Assembly (NCBI RefSeq): GCF_003205295.1
Contig: NZ_QJRP01000002.1
Coordinates: 124,001 to 188,000, forward strand
Source: Pseudomonas mosselii
Lineage (GTDB): Bacteria; Pseudomonadota; Gammaproteobacteria; Pseudomonadales; Pseudomonadaceae
Reading direction: 5' to 3'
Length of the DNA stretch: 64,000 nucleotides
Made by a program: the position numbers and the translations under genes. The notes below the pieces were generated by a model that did no database searches, was not told where the DNA came from, and saw only the letters and a program-made list of their open reading frames with translations. Below are positions 35,040 to 43,693 of the stretch, piece after piece. Within the stretch, counting starts at the first letter, position 1. Every line of letters starts with the position of its first letter.

Positions 35040-36437
35040 TTATTCGGGAGCGAAGATCTTACCCGGATTCATGATGCCGTTAGGGTCGAACACTGCCTTG
35101 ATCGCCTTCATGCAGGCGATTTCCTCCGGCGAGCGGCTGTAGCCGAGGTAGTCGCGCTTGGTCATGCCCACGCCGTGCTCGGCGGAGATCGAGCCGTTGT
35201 AGCGTTCGACGATCTCGAACACCCACTTGTTGACCTTGGCGCAGGAGGCGAAGAAGTCGTCCTTGGTCATGTGGTCGGGCTTGAGGATGTTCAGGTGCAG
35301 GTTGCCGTCGCCGATATGGCCGTACCAGACCACTTCGTAGTCCGGGTAATGCTCGCCGACGATGGCGTCGATATCGCGCAGGAAGGCCGGCACCTTCGAC
35401 ACGGTGACCGAGATGTCGTTCTTGTACGGCGTCCAGTGCGAGATGGTCTCGGACAGGTACTCGCGCAGCTTCCACAGGTTCTTCAGCTGGGTCTCGCTCT
35501 GGCTCATCACCCCGTCCAGCACCCAGCCCTGCTCCACGCAGTGCTCGAAGGTGGCCAGGGCTTCGTTGGCCACCTCCTCGGTGCTGGCTTCGAACTCCAG
35601 CAGGGCATAGAACGGGCAGTCGGTTTCGAACGGCGCGGGCACATCGCCCCGGGCGAGGATCCTGGCCAGGCCCTTGTCGGAAAAGAACTCGAAGGCTGTC
35701 AGGTCGAGCTTGCCCTGGAAGGCGTGCAGCACCGGCATGATCGCGTCGAAGTCGGGCGTGCCCAGCACCATGGCGGTGAGGTTGCGCGGCGCGCGGTCCA
35801 GGCGCATGGTCGCCTCGACCACGAAGCCCAGGGTGCCTTCGGCGCCGATGAACAACTGGCGCAGGTCGTAGCCGGTGGCGTTCTTGATCAGGTCCTTGTT
35901 CAGCTCGAGCAGTTCGCCCTTGCCGGTGACCACCTTCAGCCCGGCCACCCAGTTGCGGGTCATGCCGTAGCGGATCACCTTGATCCCGCCGGCGTTGGTA
36001 CCGATATTGCCGCCGATCTGGCTGGAGCCGCTCGAGGCGAAGTCCACCGGGTAATAGAGGCCCTGGTCCTCGGCGAACTGCTGCAACTGGCGGGTGACGA
36101 CTCCTGGCTGGCAGACCACGGTACGATCGAACTCGTTGAAAGCGAGGATCTGGTTCATGTAGTCGAAGGCCACCACCACCTCGCCATGGGCGGCAACGGC
36201 GGCGCCCGACAGCCCGGTTCGTCCGCCCGACGGCACCAGGGCGACCTTGTGCCGGTTGGCCCAGCGCACGATGGCCTGTACTTGCTCGACGGACTTGGGG
36301 AAGACGATGGCGCTTGGCGCCGGCGGGTAGTGCTTGGTCCAGTCCTTGCCGTAGGCCTCGAGCGAGGCCGGGTCGGTGAGGACCTTGCCAGGGTCGACCA
36401 GGGTCATCAGCTCATCAATTACCGCAGACTGGGTCAT
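35040..36437 (-). CDS. FAD-linked D-2-hydroxyglutarate dehydrogenase
   Basis: 465-residue FAD-binding oxidase of the VAO/GlcD type: FAD-binding PCMH domain about 40-215 (VPSGGRTGLSGAAVAAHG, SSGSSQIGGNIGTNAGG) and FAD-oxidase C domain about 215-460 (ISAEHGVGMTKRDYL). The gene is divergent from serA. In pseudomonads such enzymes oxidise D-2-hydroxyglutarate made by a side reaction of SerA, which drives serine synthesis, so the pairing supports this rather than glycolate oxidase. Start 36437 (MTQSAVIDELMTLV) was preferred; 36461 is an alternative in-frame ATG after AGGGTGACT. Confidence 0.88.
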   Translation of the reverse strand: MTQSAVIDELMTLVDPGKVLTDPASLEAYGKDWTKHYPPAPSAIVFPKSVEQVQAIVRWANRHKVALVPSGGRTGLSGAAVAAHGEVVVAFDYMNQILAFNEFDRTVVCQPGVVTRQLQQFAEDQGLYYPVDFASSGSSQIGGNIGTNAGGIKVIRYGMTRNWVAGLKVVTGKGELLELNKDLIKNATGYDLRQLFIGAEGTLGFVVEATMRLDRAPRNLTAMVLGTPDFDAIMPVLHAFQGKLDLTAFEFFSDKGLARILARGDVPAPFETDCPFYALLEFEASTEEVANEALATFEHCVEQGWVLDGVMSQSETQLKNLWKLREYLSETISHWTPYKNDISVTVSKVPAFLRDIDAIVGEHYPDYEVVWYGHIGDGNLHLNILKPDHMTKDDFFASCAKVNKWVFEIVERYNGSISAEHGVGMTKRDYLGYSRSPEEIACMKAIKAVFDPNGIMNPGKIFAPE

Positions 36438-36507
36438 CGCTGGAACTCTCGACTTATTCATAGTCACCCTGAGCACGCTTCACCTGTCGGGATAAGCTCA
36501 GGTTGTG

Positions 36508-36548
36508 TCGCGTATGCTAGCATAGCCCTCCCGCTGTTCGTGCTAAGG
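36508..36548. promoter_or_regulatory. Divergent promoter palindrome between D2HGDH and serA
   Basis: Perfect 12-bp palindrome TATGCTAGCATA (36513-36524), giving a TATGCT -10 hexamer on both strands. On the minus strand a TTAGCA -35 lies 16 bases away, so this is a credible dehydrogenase promoter. The plus-strand -35 is weak. Confidence 0.45.
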
Positions 36549-36607
36549 CCGACGCCGCGCCGCTCCACTCTCCTCGCCATTTTTCTCCGGGATACAGGTT
36601 TACGCAG

Positions 36608-37837
36608 ATGAGCAAGACTTCTCTCGACAAGAGCAAGATCAGGTTCCTTCTTCTTGAAGGTGTGCACCAGAACGCGGTCGATACCCTCAAGGCTGCCGGC
36701 TACACCAACATCGAATACCTCACTGGTTCGCTGCCGGAAGCCGAGCTGAAGGAAAAGATCGCCGATGCCCACTTCATCGGGATCCGTTCGCGCACCCAAC
36801 TGACCGAAGAGATCTTCGACTGCGCGAAGAAACTGGTCGCGGTCGGCTGTTTCTGCATCGGCACCAACCAGGTCGACCTGGAAGCGGCCCGCGAGCGCGG
36901 TATCGCCGTGTTCAACGCCCCCTACTCGAACACCCGTTCGGTGGCCGAGCTGGTGCTGGCCGAAGCCATCCTGCTGCTGCGCGGCATCCCCGAGAAGAAC
37001 GCTTCCTGCCACCGTGGCGGCTGGATCAAGAGCGCGGCCAACTCCTTCGAGATCCGTGGCAAGAAGCTGGGCATCGTCGGCTACGGCTCGATCGGCACCC
37101 AGCTGTCGGTCCTGGCCGAGAGCCTGGGCATGCAGGTGTACTTCTTCGACCCGCTGACCAAGCTGCCGCTGGGCAACGCCACCCAGGTCACCAGCCTGCA
37201 CGAGCTGCTGGGCCTGGCCGACATCGTCTCGCTGCATGTACCTGAGCTGCCGTCCACCCAGTGGATGATCGGCGAGAAGGAAATCCGCGCGATGAAGAAG
37301 GGCTCGATCCTGATCAACGCCGCCCGTGGCACCGTGGTCGAGCTGGACCACCTGGCCGCCGCGATCAAGGACAAGCACCTGATCGGCGCCGCGATCGACG
37401 TGTTCCCGGTCGAGCCGCGCTCCAACGACGAAGAGTTCGAAAGCCCGCTGCGCGGCCTGGACAACGTGATCCTGACCCCGCACATCGGTGGTTCCACCGC
37501 CGAGGCCCAGGCCAACATCGGCCTGGAAGTGGCCGAGAAACTGGTCAAGTACAGCGACAACGGCACCTCCGTGTCGTCGGTCAACTTCCCGGAAGTGGCC
37601 CTGCCGGCGCACCCTGGCAAGCACCGCCTGCTGCACATCCACGAAAACATCCCGGGCGTGCTCAGCGAGATCAACAAAGTATTCGCCGAGAACGCAATCA
37701 ACATCTCCGGTCAGTTCCTGCAGACCAACGAGAAAGTGGGTTACGTGGTCATCGACGTTGACGCCGAGTACTCGGACCTGGCCCAGGAGAAACTGCAGCA
37801 CGTGAAGGGCACCATTCGTTCCCGCGTACTGTTCTGA
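36608..37837 (+). CDS. serA: D-3-phosphoglycerate dehydrogenase SerA
   Basis: 409 residues, close to E. coli SerA (410). First committed step of serine synthesis: 3-phosphoglycerate to 3-phosphohydroxypyruvate. NAD-binding motif GIVGYGSIGTQ near 155, substrate Arg in RSRTQLTEE, catalytic Glu/His in the VFPVEPR and LTPHIGGST segments, and a C-terminal ACT domain (about 335-409, HENIPGVLSEINKVFAENAI) for serine feedback. Divergent from the D-2-hydroxyglutarate dehydrogenase gene that removes its by-product. A strong terminator follows. Confidence 0.97.
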   Translation: MSKTSLDKSKIRFLLLEGVHQNAVDTLKAAGYTNIEYLTGSLPEAELKEKIADAHFIGIRSRTQLTEEIFDCAKKLVAVGCFCIGTNQVDLEAARERGIAVFNAPYSNTRSVAELVLAEAILLLRGIPEKNASCHRGGWIKSAANSFEIRGKKLGIVGYGSIGTQLSVLAESLGMQVYFFDPLTKLPLGNATQVTSLHELLGLADIVSLHVPELPSTQWMIGEKEIRAMKKGSILINAARGTVVELDHLAAAIKDKHLIGAAIDVFPVEPRSNDEEFESPLRGLDNVILTPHIGGSTAEAQANIGLEVAEKLVKYSDNGTSVSSVNFPEVALPAHPGKHRLLHIHENIPGVLSEINKVFAENAINISGQFLQTNEKVGYVVIDVDAEYSDLAQEKLQHVKGTIRSRVLF

Positions 37838-37857
37838 GTTTCACTGCGTCCTGAAGG

Positions 37858-37885
37858 AGGGAGGCCCTGGTGGCCTCCCTTTTTT
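37858..37885 (+). terminator. Rho-independent terminator after serA
   Basis: AGGGAGGCC (37858-37866) / GGCCTCCCT (37872-37880), 5-base loop, T run 37880-37885. Confidence 0.93.
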
Positions 37886-38021
37886 GTTCGGTCAACGGCT
37901 GAAAAGCGGATGGCCGCTACAAAAAATCACCAATACCACTATCACCCGTTTTTGCCCCCTCGCCACACAACCGTCTCACAGCCCTCCTAGCATGGCCCCA
38001 TCTCTTCGATGAGGCCTTGCC

Positions 38022-39080
38022 ATGAACAACGCCACCCCAGGCGCACAGATGAAAGTGCGCGGTATCCACAAGCGCTTCGGCGCCTTCACCGCGCTCAACG
38101 ACGTCTCCCTCGACATCGCCGCCGGCGAACTGGTGTGCCTGCTCGGCCCGTCGGGCTGCGGCAAGACCACCCTGCTGCGCTGCATCGCCGGTCTCGAACG
38201 CCAGGACCGCGGCACCCTGTACATCGGTGACCGCGACATTTCCGAATTGCCACCCCAGGCCCGCGACTACGGCATCCTGTTCCAGTCCTACGCCTTGTTC
38301 CCCAACCTCACCGTCGAAGCCAACATCGCCTACGGCCTGACCGGCAGCAACCGCGAGGCGTCGCGCCAGCGGGTCGGCGAGATGCTCGAACTGGTCGGCC
38401 TGACGGGCAGTGAAAAGAAGTACCCCGGCCAACTCTCCGGCGGTCAGCAACAGCGCGTGGCCCTGGCCCGCGCCCTGGCGCCTTCGCCGTCGCTGCTGCT
38501 GCTCGACGAGCCGATGTCGGCGCTGGACGCCCGCGTGCGCGAGCACCTGTGCACCGAGCTGCGCCAACTGCAGCGCCAGCTGGGCATCACCACGCTGATG
38601 GTCACCCACAACCAGGACGAGGCCATGCTGATGGCCGACCGCATCGCCGTGATGAACAACGGCCAGGTCGAGCAGTACGCCACGCCCCAGGAAATCTACG
38701 ACCAGCCGGCCACACCGTTCGTCGCCGAGTTCGTCGGCCAGGGCAACTGGCTGCCGTTCCAGCGCAGCGGCGACAGCCATGCCCTGGTCGGCGGCCTGCA
38801 CATGCGCCTGGCGGCCAACGCCGCTGGCGCCAGCAGCGGCCGGTTGTTCTGCCGACCCGAGGCGATCACCGTCAACCCGGTGGTACACGAGGAAAACCTG
38901 TTCCCGGCCAAGGTCCGCGAGATCACCTTCCTTGGCAACCGCTGCCGCATGAGCTTCGAGTTCAAGGCCTTCCCGGGCCATGCGTTGCTCGCTGAGCTGG
39001 CGCCGGAGGCGATGCCGCGCCTGGGTTCGCAGGACATCTGGGTGGCCCTGCCGCCGCAGAGCCTGCAGGTGTTTGCCTGA
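38022..39080 (+). CDS. ABC transporter ATP-binding protein, 2-aminoethylphosphonate type
   Basis: 352-residue ATPase of the spermidine/iron/phosphonate (PotA/FbpC) group: Walker [11 protein letters not shown]-loop FQSYALFP, signature LSGGQQQR, Walker B LLLLDEP, then a TOBE-type C-terminal region (about 245-352). Operon order ATPase, fused permease, binding protein, PhnZ-like oxygenase indicates 2-aminoethylphosphonate uptake, as in the putative AEP transporter family. An ATG at 38049 (MKVRGIHKRF) is an alternative start. First gene of the operon; the -35/-10 was not clearly identified. Confidence 0.85.
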   Translation: MNNATPGAQMKVRGIHKRFGAFTALNDVSLDIAAGELVCLLGPSGCGKTTLLRCIAGLERQDRGTLYIGDRDISELPPQARDYGILFQSYALFPNLTVEANIAYGLTGSNREASRQRVGEMLELVGLTGSEKKYPGQLSGGQQQRVALARALAPSPSLLLLDEPMSALDARVREHLCTELRQLQRQLGITTLMVTHNQDEAMLMADRIAVMNNGQVEQYATPQEIYDQPATPFVAEFVGQGNWLPFQRSGDSHALVGGLHMRLAANAAGASSGRLFCRPEAITVNPVVHEENLFPAKVREITFLGNRCRMSFEFKAFPGHALLAELAPEAMPRLGSQDIWVALPPQSLQVFA

Positions 39081-39081
39081 G

Positions 39082-40806
39082 ATGGCAGCGCCCATGACCC
39101 TGCCGCTCACCTCCACCAAGGCGGCACCTCGCAGTGGAGTTGCCCTGGGGGACCGTCTGTTCGTGATCGGTGGCAAGAGCCTGCTGCTGATCCTGCTGGT
39201 GTTGGCGGTGCTGATACCGCTGCTGGCGATCTTCTGGCGCGGCTTCAGCGCTGAAGCCGGGCAGGGCGGCGGCCTGCCAGCTGCCCGTGAACTGTTCGCC
39301 AGCGAGAACTTCCATTGGCTGCTCGGCAACAGCCTGTCGGTGGCCTTCACCGTCGCCGCCATCGTCGTGCCGCTGGCCTACCTGTTCGCCTATGCCCTGC
39401 AACGCACGCTGATCCCGGCCAAGGGCCTGTGGCGCGGCATCTCGCTGCTGCCGCTGCTGGCGCCGTCGATGCTGCCGGCCATTGCGCTGGTCTACCTGTT
39501 CGGCAACCAGGGCCTGCTGCGCGGGCTGCTCAGCGACAATATCTACGGCTTCTGGGGCATCGTCCTCGGTGAGGTCATCTACACCTTCCCCCACGCCCTG
39601 ATGATCCTGCTCTCGGCGCTGTCGCTGGCCGACGCAAGGCTGTTCGATGCGGCCTCGAGCATGGGGGCGGGGCCAGCGCGGGCGTTCTTCAGCATCACCT
39701 GGCCGGCCACGCGCCAGGCGGTGTTCGCCGCGTTCTGCCTGGTGTTCACCCTGACCATCACCGACTTCGGCGTGCCTGTCGTGGTGGGTGGGGATTACCA
39801 GGTGCTGGCCCTGGAAGCCTACAAGGCGGTGGTCGGCCAGCAACAGTTCGGTCGCGGCGCGTTGATCGGCATGGTGCTGCTGGTGCCGGCGCTGCTCAGC
39901 TTCGCCGTCGATGCCTGGTTGCGTCGCCGCCAGGGCGAGGCCATGAGCGGCCGCGCCCAGGTGTTCGAGCCCAAGCCGTCCAGGCTGCGCGATGGCTGCT
40001 TCCTGGCCATCGTGCTGCTGGTGTGCGCGGCACTGCTGGCGGTGATCGGCATGGCGGTGTACTCGTCGCTGGTCAAGTTCTGGCCATACAACCTGTCGCT
40101 GTCGCTCAAGCACTACATGTTCGAGGACACCGCCGGTGGCGGCTGGCTGGCCTACCGTAACAGCGTGACCATGGCCATCTGCACTGCGCTGATCGGCAGC
40201 GTGGTGATCTTCACCGGTGCCTACCTGATGGAGAAGACCCAGGGGCAGCGCCTGCTCAACCAGCTGCTGCGCCTGCTCAGCTTCATTCCCATGGCGGTGC
40301 CCGGCCTGGTGCTGGGCCTGGGCTACGTGTTCTTCTTCAACCTCAACGGCAACCCGCTGCATGTGTTCTACGGCAGCATGGCGCTGCTGGTGGTGTGCAC
40401 CATCGCCCACTACCTGACCACCGCGCAGATGACCGCCACCACCGCCCTGCGCCAGCTCGACGGCGAGTTCGAGGCCGCCGCGCTGTCGCTCAAGGCGCCG
40501 CTGTACAAGCATTTCATGCGGGTCACCGTGCCGATCTGCCTGCCGGCGCTGCTGGACATCATCCGCTACCTGTTCGTCTCGGCGATGACCACCGTGTCGG
40601 CGGCGATCTTCCTGTACAGCCCCGACACCATCCTCGCCGCCGTCGCCGTGCTGAACATGGACGATGCCGGCAACGTCGGCGGCGCTGCCGCCATGTCCAC
40701 CCTGATCCTGCTCACCAGCGCCGCCGCCTCATTGCTGCTGGCCGCTGCCTCACGCGGCCTGCTGCGCCGCTCCCAGGCCTGGCGCCAGCGCGCGCCAGGC
40801 CATTGA
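39082..40806 (+). CDS. ABC transporter permease, fused two-domain (2-aminoethylphosphonate type)
   Basis: 574-residue permease with two consecutive MetI-type halves, each about six helices and an EAA loop (first: SLADARLFDAASSMGAGPAR; second: QLDGEFEAAALSLKAPLYKH). This duplicated architecture, as in FbpB/ThiP, needs no second permease gene. Starts one base after the ATPase stop; an in-frame ATG at 39094 is equally possible. Works with the 38022 ATPase and the 40837 binding protein. Confidence 0.87.
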   Translation: MAAPMTLPLTSTKAAPRSGVALGDRLFVIGGKSLLLILLVLAVLIPLLAIFWRGFSAEAGQGGGLPAARELFASENFHWLLGNSLSVAFTVAAIVVPLAYLFAYALQRTLIPAKGLWRGISLLPLLAPSMLPAIALVYLFGNQGLLRGLLSDNIYGFWGIVLGEVIYTFPHALMILLSALSLADARLFDAASSMGAGPARAFFSITWPATRQAVFAAFCLVFTLTITDFGVPVVVGGDYQVLALEAYKAVVGQQQFGRGALIGMVLLVPALLSFAVDAWLRRRQGEAMSGRAQVFEPKPSRLRDGCFLAIVLLVCAALLAVIGMAVYSSLVKFWPYNLSLSLKHYMFEDTAGGGWLAYRNSVTMAICTALIGSVVIFTGAYLMEKTQGQRLLNQLLRLLSFIPMAVPGLVLGLGYVFFFNLNGNPLHVFYGSMALLVVCTIAHYLTTAQMTATTALRQLDGEFEAAALSLKAPLYKHFMRVTVPICLPALLDIIRYLFVSAMTTVSAAIFLYSPDTILAAVAVLNMDDAGNVGGAAAMSTLILLTSAAASLLLAAASRGLLRRSQAWRQRAPGH

Positions 40807-40836
40807 CCGACTGCCCACACTGATAGGAACCGCATC

Positions 40837-41859
40837 ATGTTCAAGCCCCTCGCACTTGCCGCTGCCGTATCCGCCGTCTTCAGCCTGCAGGCCTCGGCCG
40901 CGACCCAGCTGACCGTCTACACCGCCCTCGAGGCCGAGCAGCTCAAGAGCTACAAGCAAGCTTTCGAAAAGGCCAACCCCGACATCGAGATCAAGTGGGT
41001 GCGTGACTCCACAGGCATCATCACTGCCAAGCTGCTGGCCGAGAAGGAACGTCCGCAGGCCGACGCGGTGTGGGGCCTGGCCGCTTCCAGCCTGGCCATC
41101 CTCGACCAGAACGGCATGCTCGAAGCCTACGCGCCGAAGGACCTGGGCAAGATCTCGCCCAACTACCGCGATGCCGCCAACCCACCTGCCTGGGTGGGCA
41201 TGGACGTGTGGGCCGCGACCATCTGCTTCAACACCGTCGAGGCCGAGAAGCAGGGCCTGAGCAAGCCAGTGAGCTGGCAGGACCTGACCAAGCCTGAGTA
41301 CAAGGGCAAGATCGTCATGCCCAACCCGGCTTCGTCCGGCACCGGCTTCCTGGATGTGAGCGCCTGGCTGCAGACCTTCGGCGAGCCGCAGGGCTGGGCC
41401 TACATGGATGCGCTGCACCAGAACATCGGCCAGTACGTCCACTCCGGCTCCAAGCCGTGCAAGCTGGCCGCCGCCGGTGAGTTCCCGATCGGCATCTCGT
41501 TCGAGTACCCGGCCGTGCAGCTCAAGCGCCAGGGCGCGCCACTGGATATCGTGCTGCCCAAGGAGGGCCTGGGTTGGGAGATCGAAGCCACTGCGGTGAT
41601 CAAGGGATCGCCGAAGGCCGATGCCGCCAAGCGCCTGGCCGACTTCTCTGCCAGCCCTGCGGCCATGGAGCTGTACAAGGAAAACTTCGCCGTGCTTGCC
41701 GCGCCGGGCATCGCCAAGCCGCAGACCGAGTTGCCGGCGGACTATGAGCAGCGCCTGATCAAGAACGACTTCGCCTGGGCGTCGAAGAACCGCGACCAGA
41801 TCCTCAGCGAGTGGCGCAAGCGCTACGACGGCAAGTCCGAGAAGGTCGCCCAGCAGTAA
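40837..41859 (+). CDS. Periplasmic substrate-binding protein, 2-aminoethylphosphonate type
   Basis: 340-residue type-2 periplasmic binding protein. Signal peptide about 1-22 (LALAAAVSAVFSLQASA) then TQLTVYTALEAEQLKSYKQA, the start typical of AfuA/FbpA and of putative AEP-binding proteins. VWGLAASSLAILDQNG and MPNPASSGTGFLDVSAW follow. Thirty bases after the permease and co-directional. AEP specificity is inferred from the downstream phnZ-like gene and not visible directly; iron or another organic phosphonate remains possible. Confidence 0.83.
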   Translation: MFKPLALAAAVSAVFSLQASAATQLTVYTALEAEQLKSYKQAFEKANPDIEIKWVRDSTGIITAKLLAEKERPQADAVWGLAASSLAILDQNGMLEAYAPKDLGKISPNYRDAANPPAWVGMDVWAATICFNTVEAEKQGLSKPVSWQDLTKPEYKGKIVMPNPASSGTGFLDVSAWLQTFGEPQGWAYMDALHQNIGQYVHSGSKPCKLAAAGEFPIGISFEYPAVQLKRQGAPLDIVLPKEGLGWEIEATAVIKGSPKADAAKRLADFSASPAAMELYKENFAVLAAPGIAKPQTELPADYEQRLIKNDFAWASKNRDQILSEWRKRYDGKSEKVAQQ

Positions 41860-41899
41860 AGCCTTCATCGCGCAGCGAGCCTGTTCCTGCAAGTCGGTG

Positions 41900-41930
41900 G
41901 GAGTGGGCTTGCCCCGCGGTAGCATCAGAC
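41900..41930. repeat. Degenerate REP half
   Basis: GGTGGGAGTGGGCTTGCCCC GCGGTAGC resembles the GTGGGAGCGGGCTTGCCCCGCGAT unit with two changes and no inverted partner. It lies inside the AEP operon, between the binding protein and the phnZ-like gene. Confidence 0.6.
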
Positions 41931-41953
41931 TCGTCAGAACAGGAGCCTGCGTC

Positions 41954-42499
41954 ATGGCAACATCCTCCCAGACCGTCAGCGACATCTTTGCCCTTTATGA
42001 CCGTCACGGCAGTGCCGACTATATCGGTGAAGCCATCACCCAGGTCGAGCACATGTCCCAGGCCGCCCAGTTGGCGATGGAGGAGGGCTACGACGATGAA
42101 GTGATCCTCGCCGCCTTCTTCCACGACATCGGCCACCTGTGCGAGGGCGAGGACATGGGCGGCTATGGCATCGTCAGCCATGAGCGCATCGGTGCCGAGT
42201 ACCTGCGCCGCTGCGGCTTCAGCGAGCGGTTGGCGCGGCTGGTGCAGTATCACGTCGAAGCCAAGCGCTACCTGACCTTGCGCCAGCCCGGTTACTACGA
42301 TCGCCTGAGCGAGGCCAGCCGGCGCACGCTGGCCTACCAGGGCGGGGTGATGAACAACAGCGAGGCTGACGCTTTCGAAACCGACCCACTATTCCGGGTG
42401 AGCCTGCGCCTGCGCGAGTGGGACGAGATGGCGAAGCTGACCGGGGTGCCTGTGATGGACCTTGAGGTGCTTAAGAAAAAGGCGCTGGCGGTACTTTGA
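41954..42499 (+). CDS. phnZ: PhnZ-like HD-domain phosphonate oxygenase
   Basis: 181 residues of the phosphonate-degradation-associated HDIG family. Ligand motif H..HD..H..D is visible (EHMSQ; FFHDIGHL; VSHERIGAEYL; LVQYHVEAKRYL), and Tyr23/Glu26 (DYIGEAITQ) match the Y-x-x-E substrate lid of PhnZ. PhnZ is a mixed-valence di-iron oxygenase that cleaves (R)-2-amino-1-hydroxyethylphosphonate to glycine and phosphate. Its usual partner PhnY, which makes that substrate, is not in the window. Downstream of the AEP-type importer, so AEP is the likely source. Start 41954 follows AGGAG. Confidence 0.85.
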   Translation: MATSSQTVSDIFALYDRHGSADYIGEAITQVEHMSQAAQLAMEEGYDDEVILAAFFHDIGHLCEGEDMGGYGIVSHERIGAEYLRRCGFSERLARLVQYHVEAKRYLTLRQPGYYDRLSEASRRTLAYQGGVMNNSEADAFETDPLFRVSLRLREWDEMAKLTGVPVMDLEVLKKKALAVL

Positions 42500-42614
42500 T
42501 CGACTCGCTATCCCTCATCGCAAGATCCCGCATCACTTCTCCAAGTGCTCATGCTGTGCCTCTTACCCTACTTCCCCTCCTGGCAGCCCACTCGTCGCAA
42601 TAGTGGGTATGGTG

Positions 42615-42649
42615 TTGATGAAAGTTGTTCGGTGGTTATACTAACCACC
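42615..42649 (+). promoter_or_regulatory. hicAB promoter and probable HicB operator
   Basis: -35 TTGATG (42615-42620) and -10 TATACT (42637-42642), 16-bp spacer. The -10 lies inside a perfect inverted repeat GGTGGTTA (42631-42638) / TAACCACC (42642-42649) with a 3-base centre, the position expected for an autoregulating antitoxin. Confidence 0.75.
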
Positions 42650-42675
42650 GATCGACCAGCCCAAGGAATGGGTTC

Positions 42676-42867
42676 ATGAACAGCCGTGAAATGATTTCAG
42701 TGATCGAGGCGGATGGCTGGTACCTGGTGCGTTCGAAAGGCAGCCACCACCACTTCAAGCACCCCGAAAAGTAAGGGTTGGTCACCATCCCGCATCCGAA
42801 GAAAGATCTGCTGCCCGCCACTGCGGCCAGCATCCTGCGCCAGGCGCTGATCGGCTATGCCAGCTGA
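42676..42867 (+). pseudogene. hicA: HicA toxin gene interrupted by an in-frame stop
   Basis: Reading from ATG 42676 gives a typical HicA: MNSREMISVIEADGWYLVRS, then the catalytic-His segment GSHHHFKHPEK, then TAA at 42772-42774, then without frameshift GLVTIPHPKKDLLPATAASI and LRQALIGYAS to TGA 42865-42867. A normal HicA has a Lys at the stop position, so AAA to TAA is the simplest explanation. The remaining product (32 residues) keeps the active-site His but loses the C-terminal half. HicB follows 17 bases on. The lesion should disarm the toxin unless the stop is read through. Confidence 0.85.
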
Positions 42868-42884
42868 AGAGGAGACCCATCACC

Positions 42885-43298
42885 ATGTTGTTCCCCATTG
42901 CGATTCTCCCCGGTGACGATAAACATGCCTGGGGTGTGGAAGTCCCTGACATTCCGGGCTGTTTCTCGGCCGGCGAGGACCTCGACAACGCCATCGCCAT
43001 GGCCCGCGAAGCCATCGAAGGCCACCTCGAATTGCTGGCCCAGGACCAGCAGGAGATTCCCAAGGCCAGCCTGGTCAGCGTACACGCTGCCAATCCGGCC
43101 TATGCCGGCTGTACCTGGGCGCTGATCGATATCGACATCACCCGTTACCTGGGCAAGGCCGAGAAGCTCAATATCACGCTGCCGGCGTACCTGCTCACCC
43201 GCATCGACTCGTACGTGCAGAACCACCCGGAGCACAAGAGCCGTTCGGGCTTTTTGGCCGAAGCGGCGCTCAGGATCCTGCAGGGTGATTGCAAGTGA
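42885..43298 (+). CDS. hicB: HicB antitoxin
   Basis: 137 residues. N-terminal partial RNase-H-like HicB domain (PGDDKHAWGVEVPDIPGCFS, DLDNAIAMAREAIEGHLELL) and a C-terminal ribbon-helix-helix DNA-binding segment (LNITLPAYLLTRIDSYVQNH). It normally neutralises HicA and represses the operon through an operator such as the 42631-42649 inverted repeat. With hicA broken it now acts as a solitary antitoxin. Its full open frame suggests selection or recent loss of the toxin. Confidence 0.93.
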   Translation: MLFPIAILPGDDKHAWGVEVPDIPGCFSAGEDLDNAIAMAREAIEGHLELLAQDQQEIPKASLVSVHAANPAYAGCTWALIDIDITRYLGKAEKLNITLPAYLLTRIDSYVQNHPEHKSRSGFLAEAALRILQGDCK

Positions 43299-43403
43299 TC
43301 GGGCAATCGTGTCCAACGGTAGTCGCACGCTGAGACACAATTCGCCAGCTTGCCGGATCTCCAGTTTCAGTCCGATCGAGATCTGTAGGTTTGGAGGGCC
43401 GCA

Positions 43404-43616
43404 TCAACCTGTGTTCGCTTGGTGATCCGGGTGGCTGTCGATTGGCTTGTCGAGGCGATCATCCAGTTGGTTCCAATCCTCCCCGAACAACTCCACCGGA
43501 TGCATGGTCCGGTCCGCTCCGTTGCCGCACGCCAGCGCCTTGGCCGGGCAGTACAGGTCGCAGCCCCAGCAGATCCGTTCGGGATGGCTGGGGTTGTTGG
43601 GAAATCGCTTGGCCAT
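43404..43616 (-). CDS. DUF3079-like small Cys protein
   Basis: 70 residues: MAKRFPNNPSHPERICWGCD then LYCPAKALACGNGADRTMHP, with four Cys in a CxxC..C..C pattern suggesting a metal or Fe-S site. Matches the style of the small DUF3079 family, of unknown function. Start at 43616 after GGAGGGAGAC. Its gene lies 77 bases downstream of nirK on the same strand, so it may be cotranscribed, and a role in metal or electron supply to the reductase is conceivable but unproven. Confidence 0.8.
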   Translation of the reverse strand: MAKRFPNNPSHPERICWGCDLYCPAKALACGNGADRTMHPVELFGEDWNQLDDRLDKPIDSHPDHQANTG

Positions 43617-43693
43617 GTCTCCCTCCATGAAGTGAATGCCTGCATTCAGGCTATGCCGCGCATGGCCAAGGGGCTTGATCGGGGTCAATGCCG

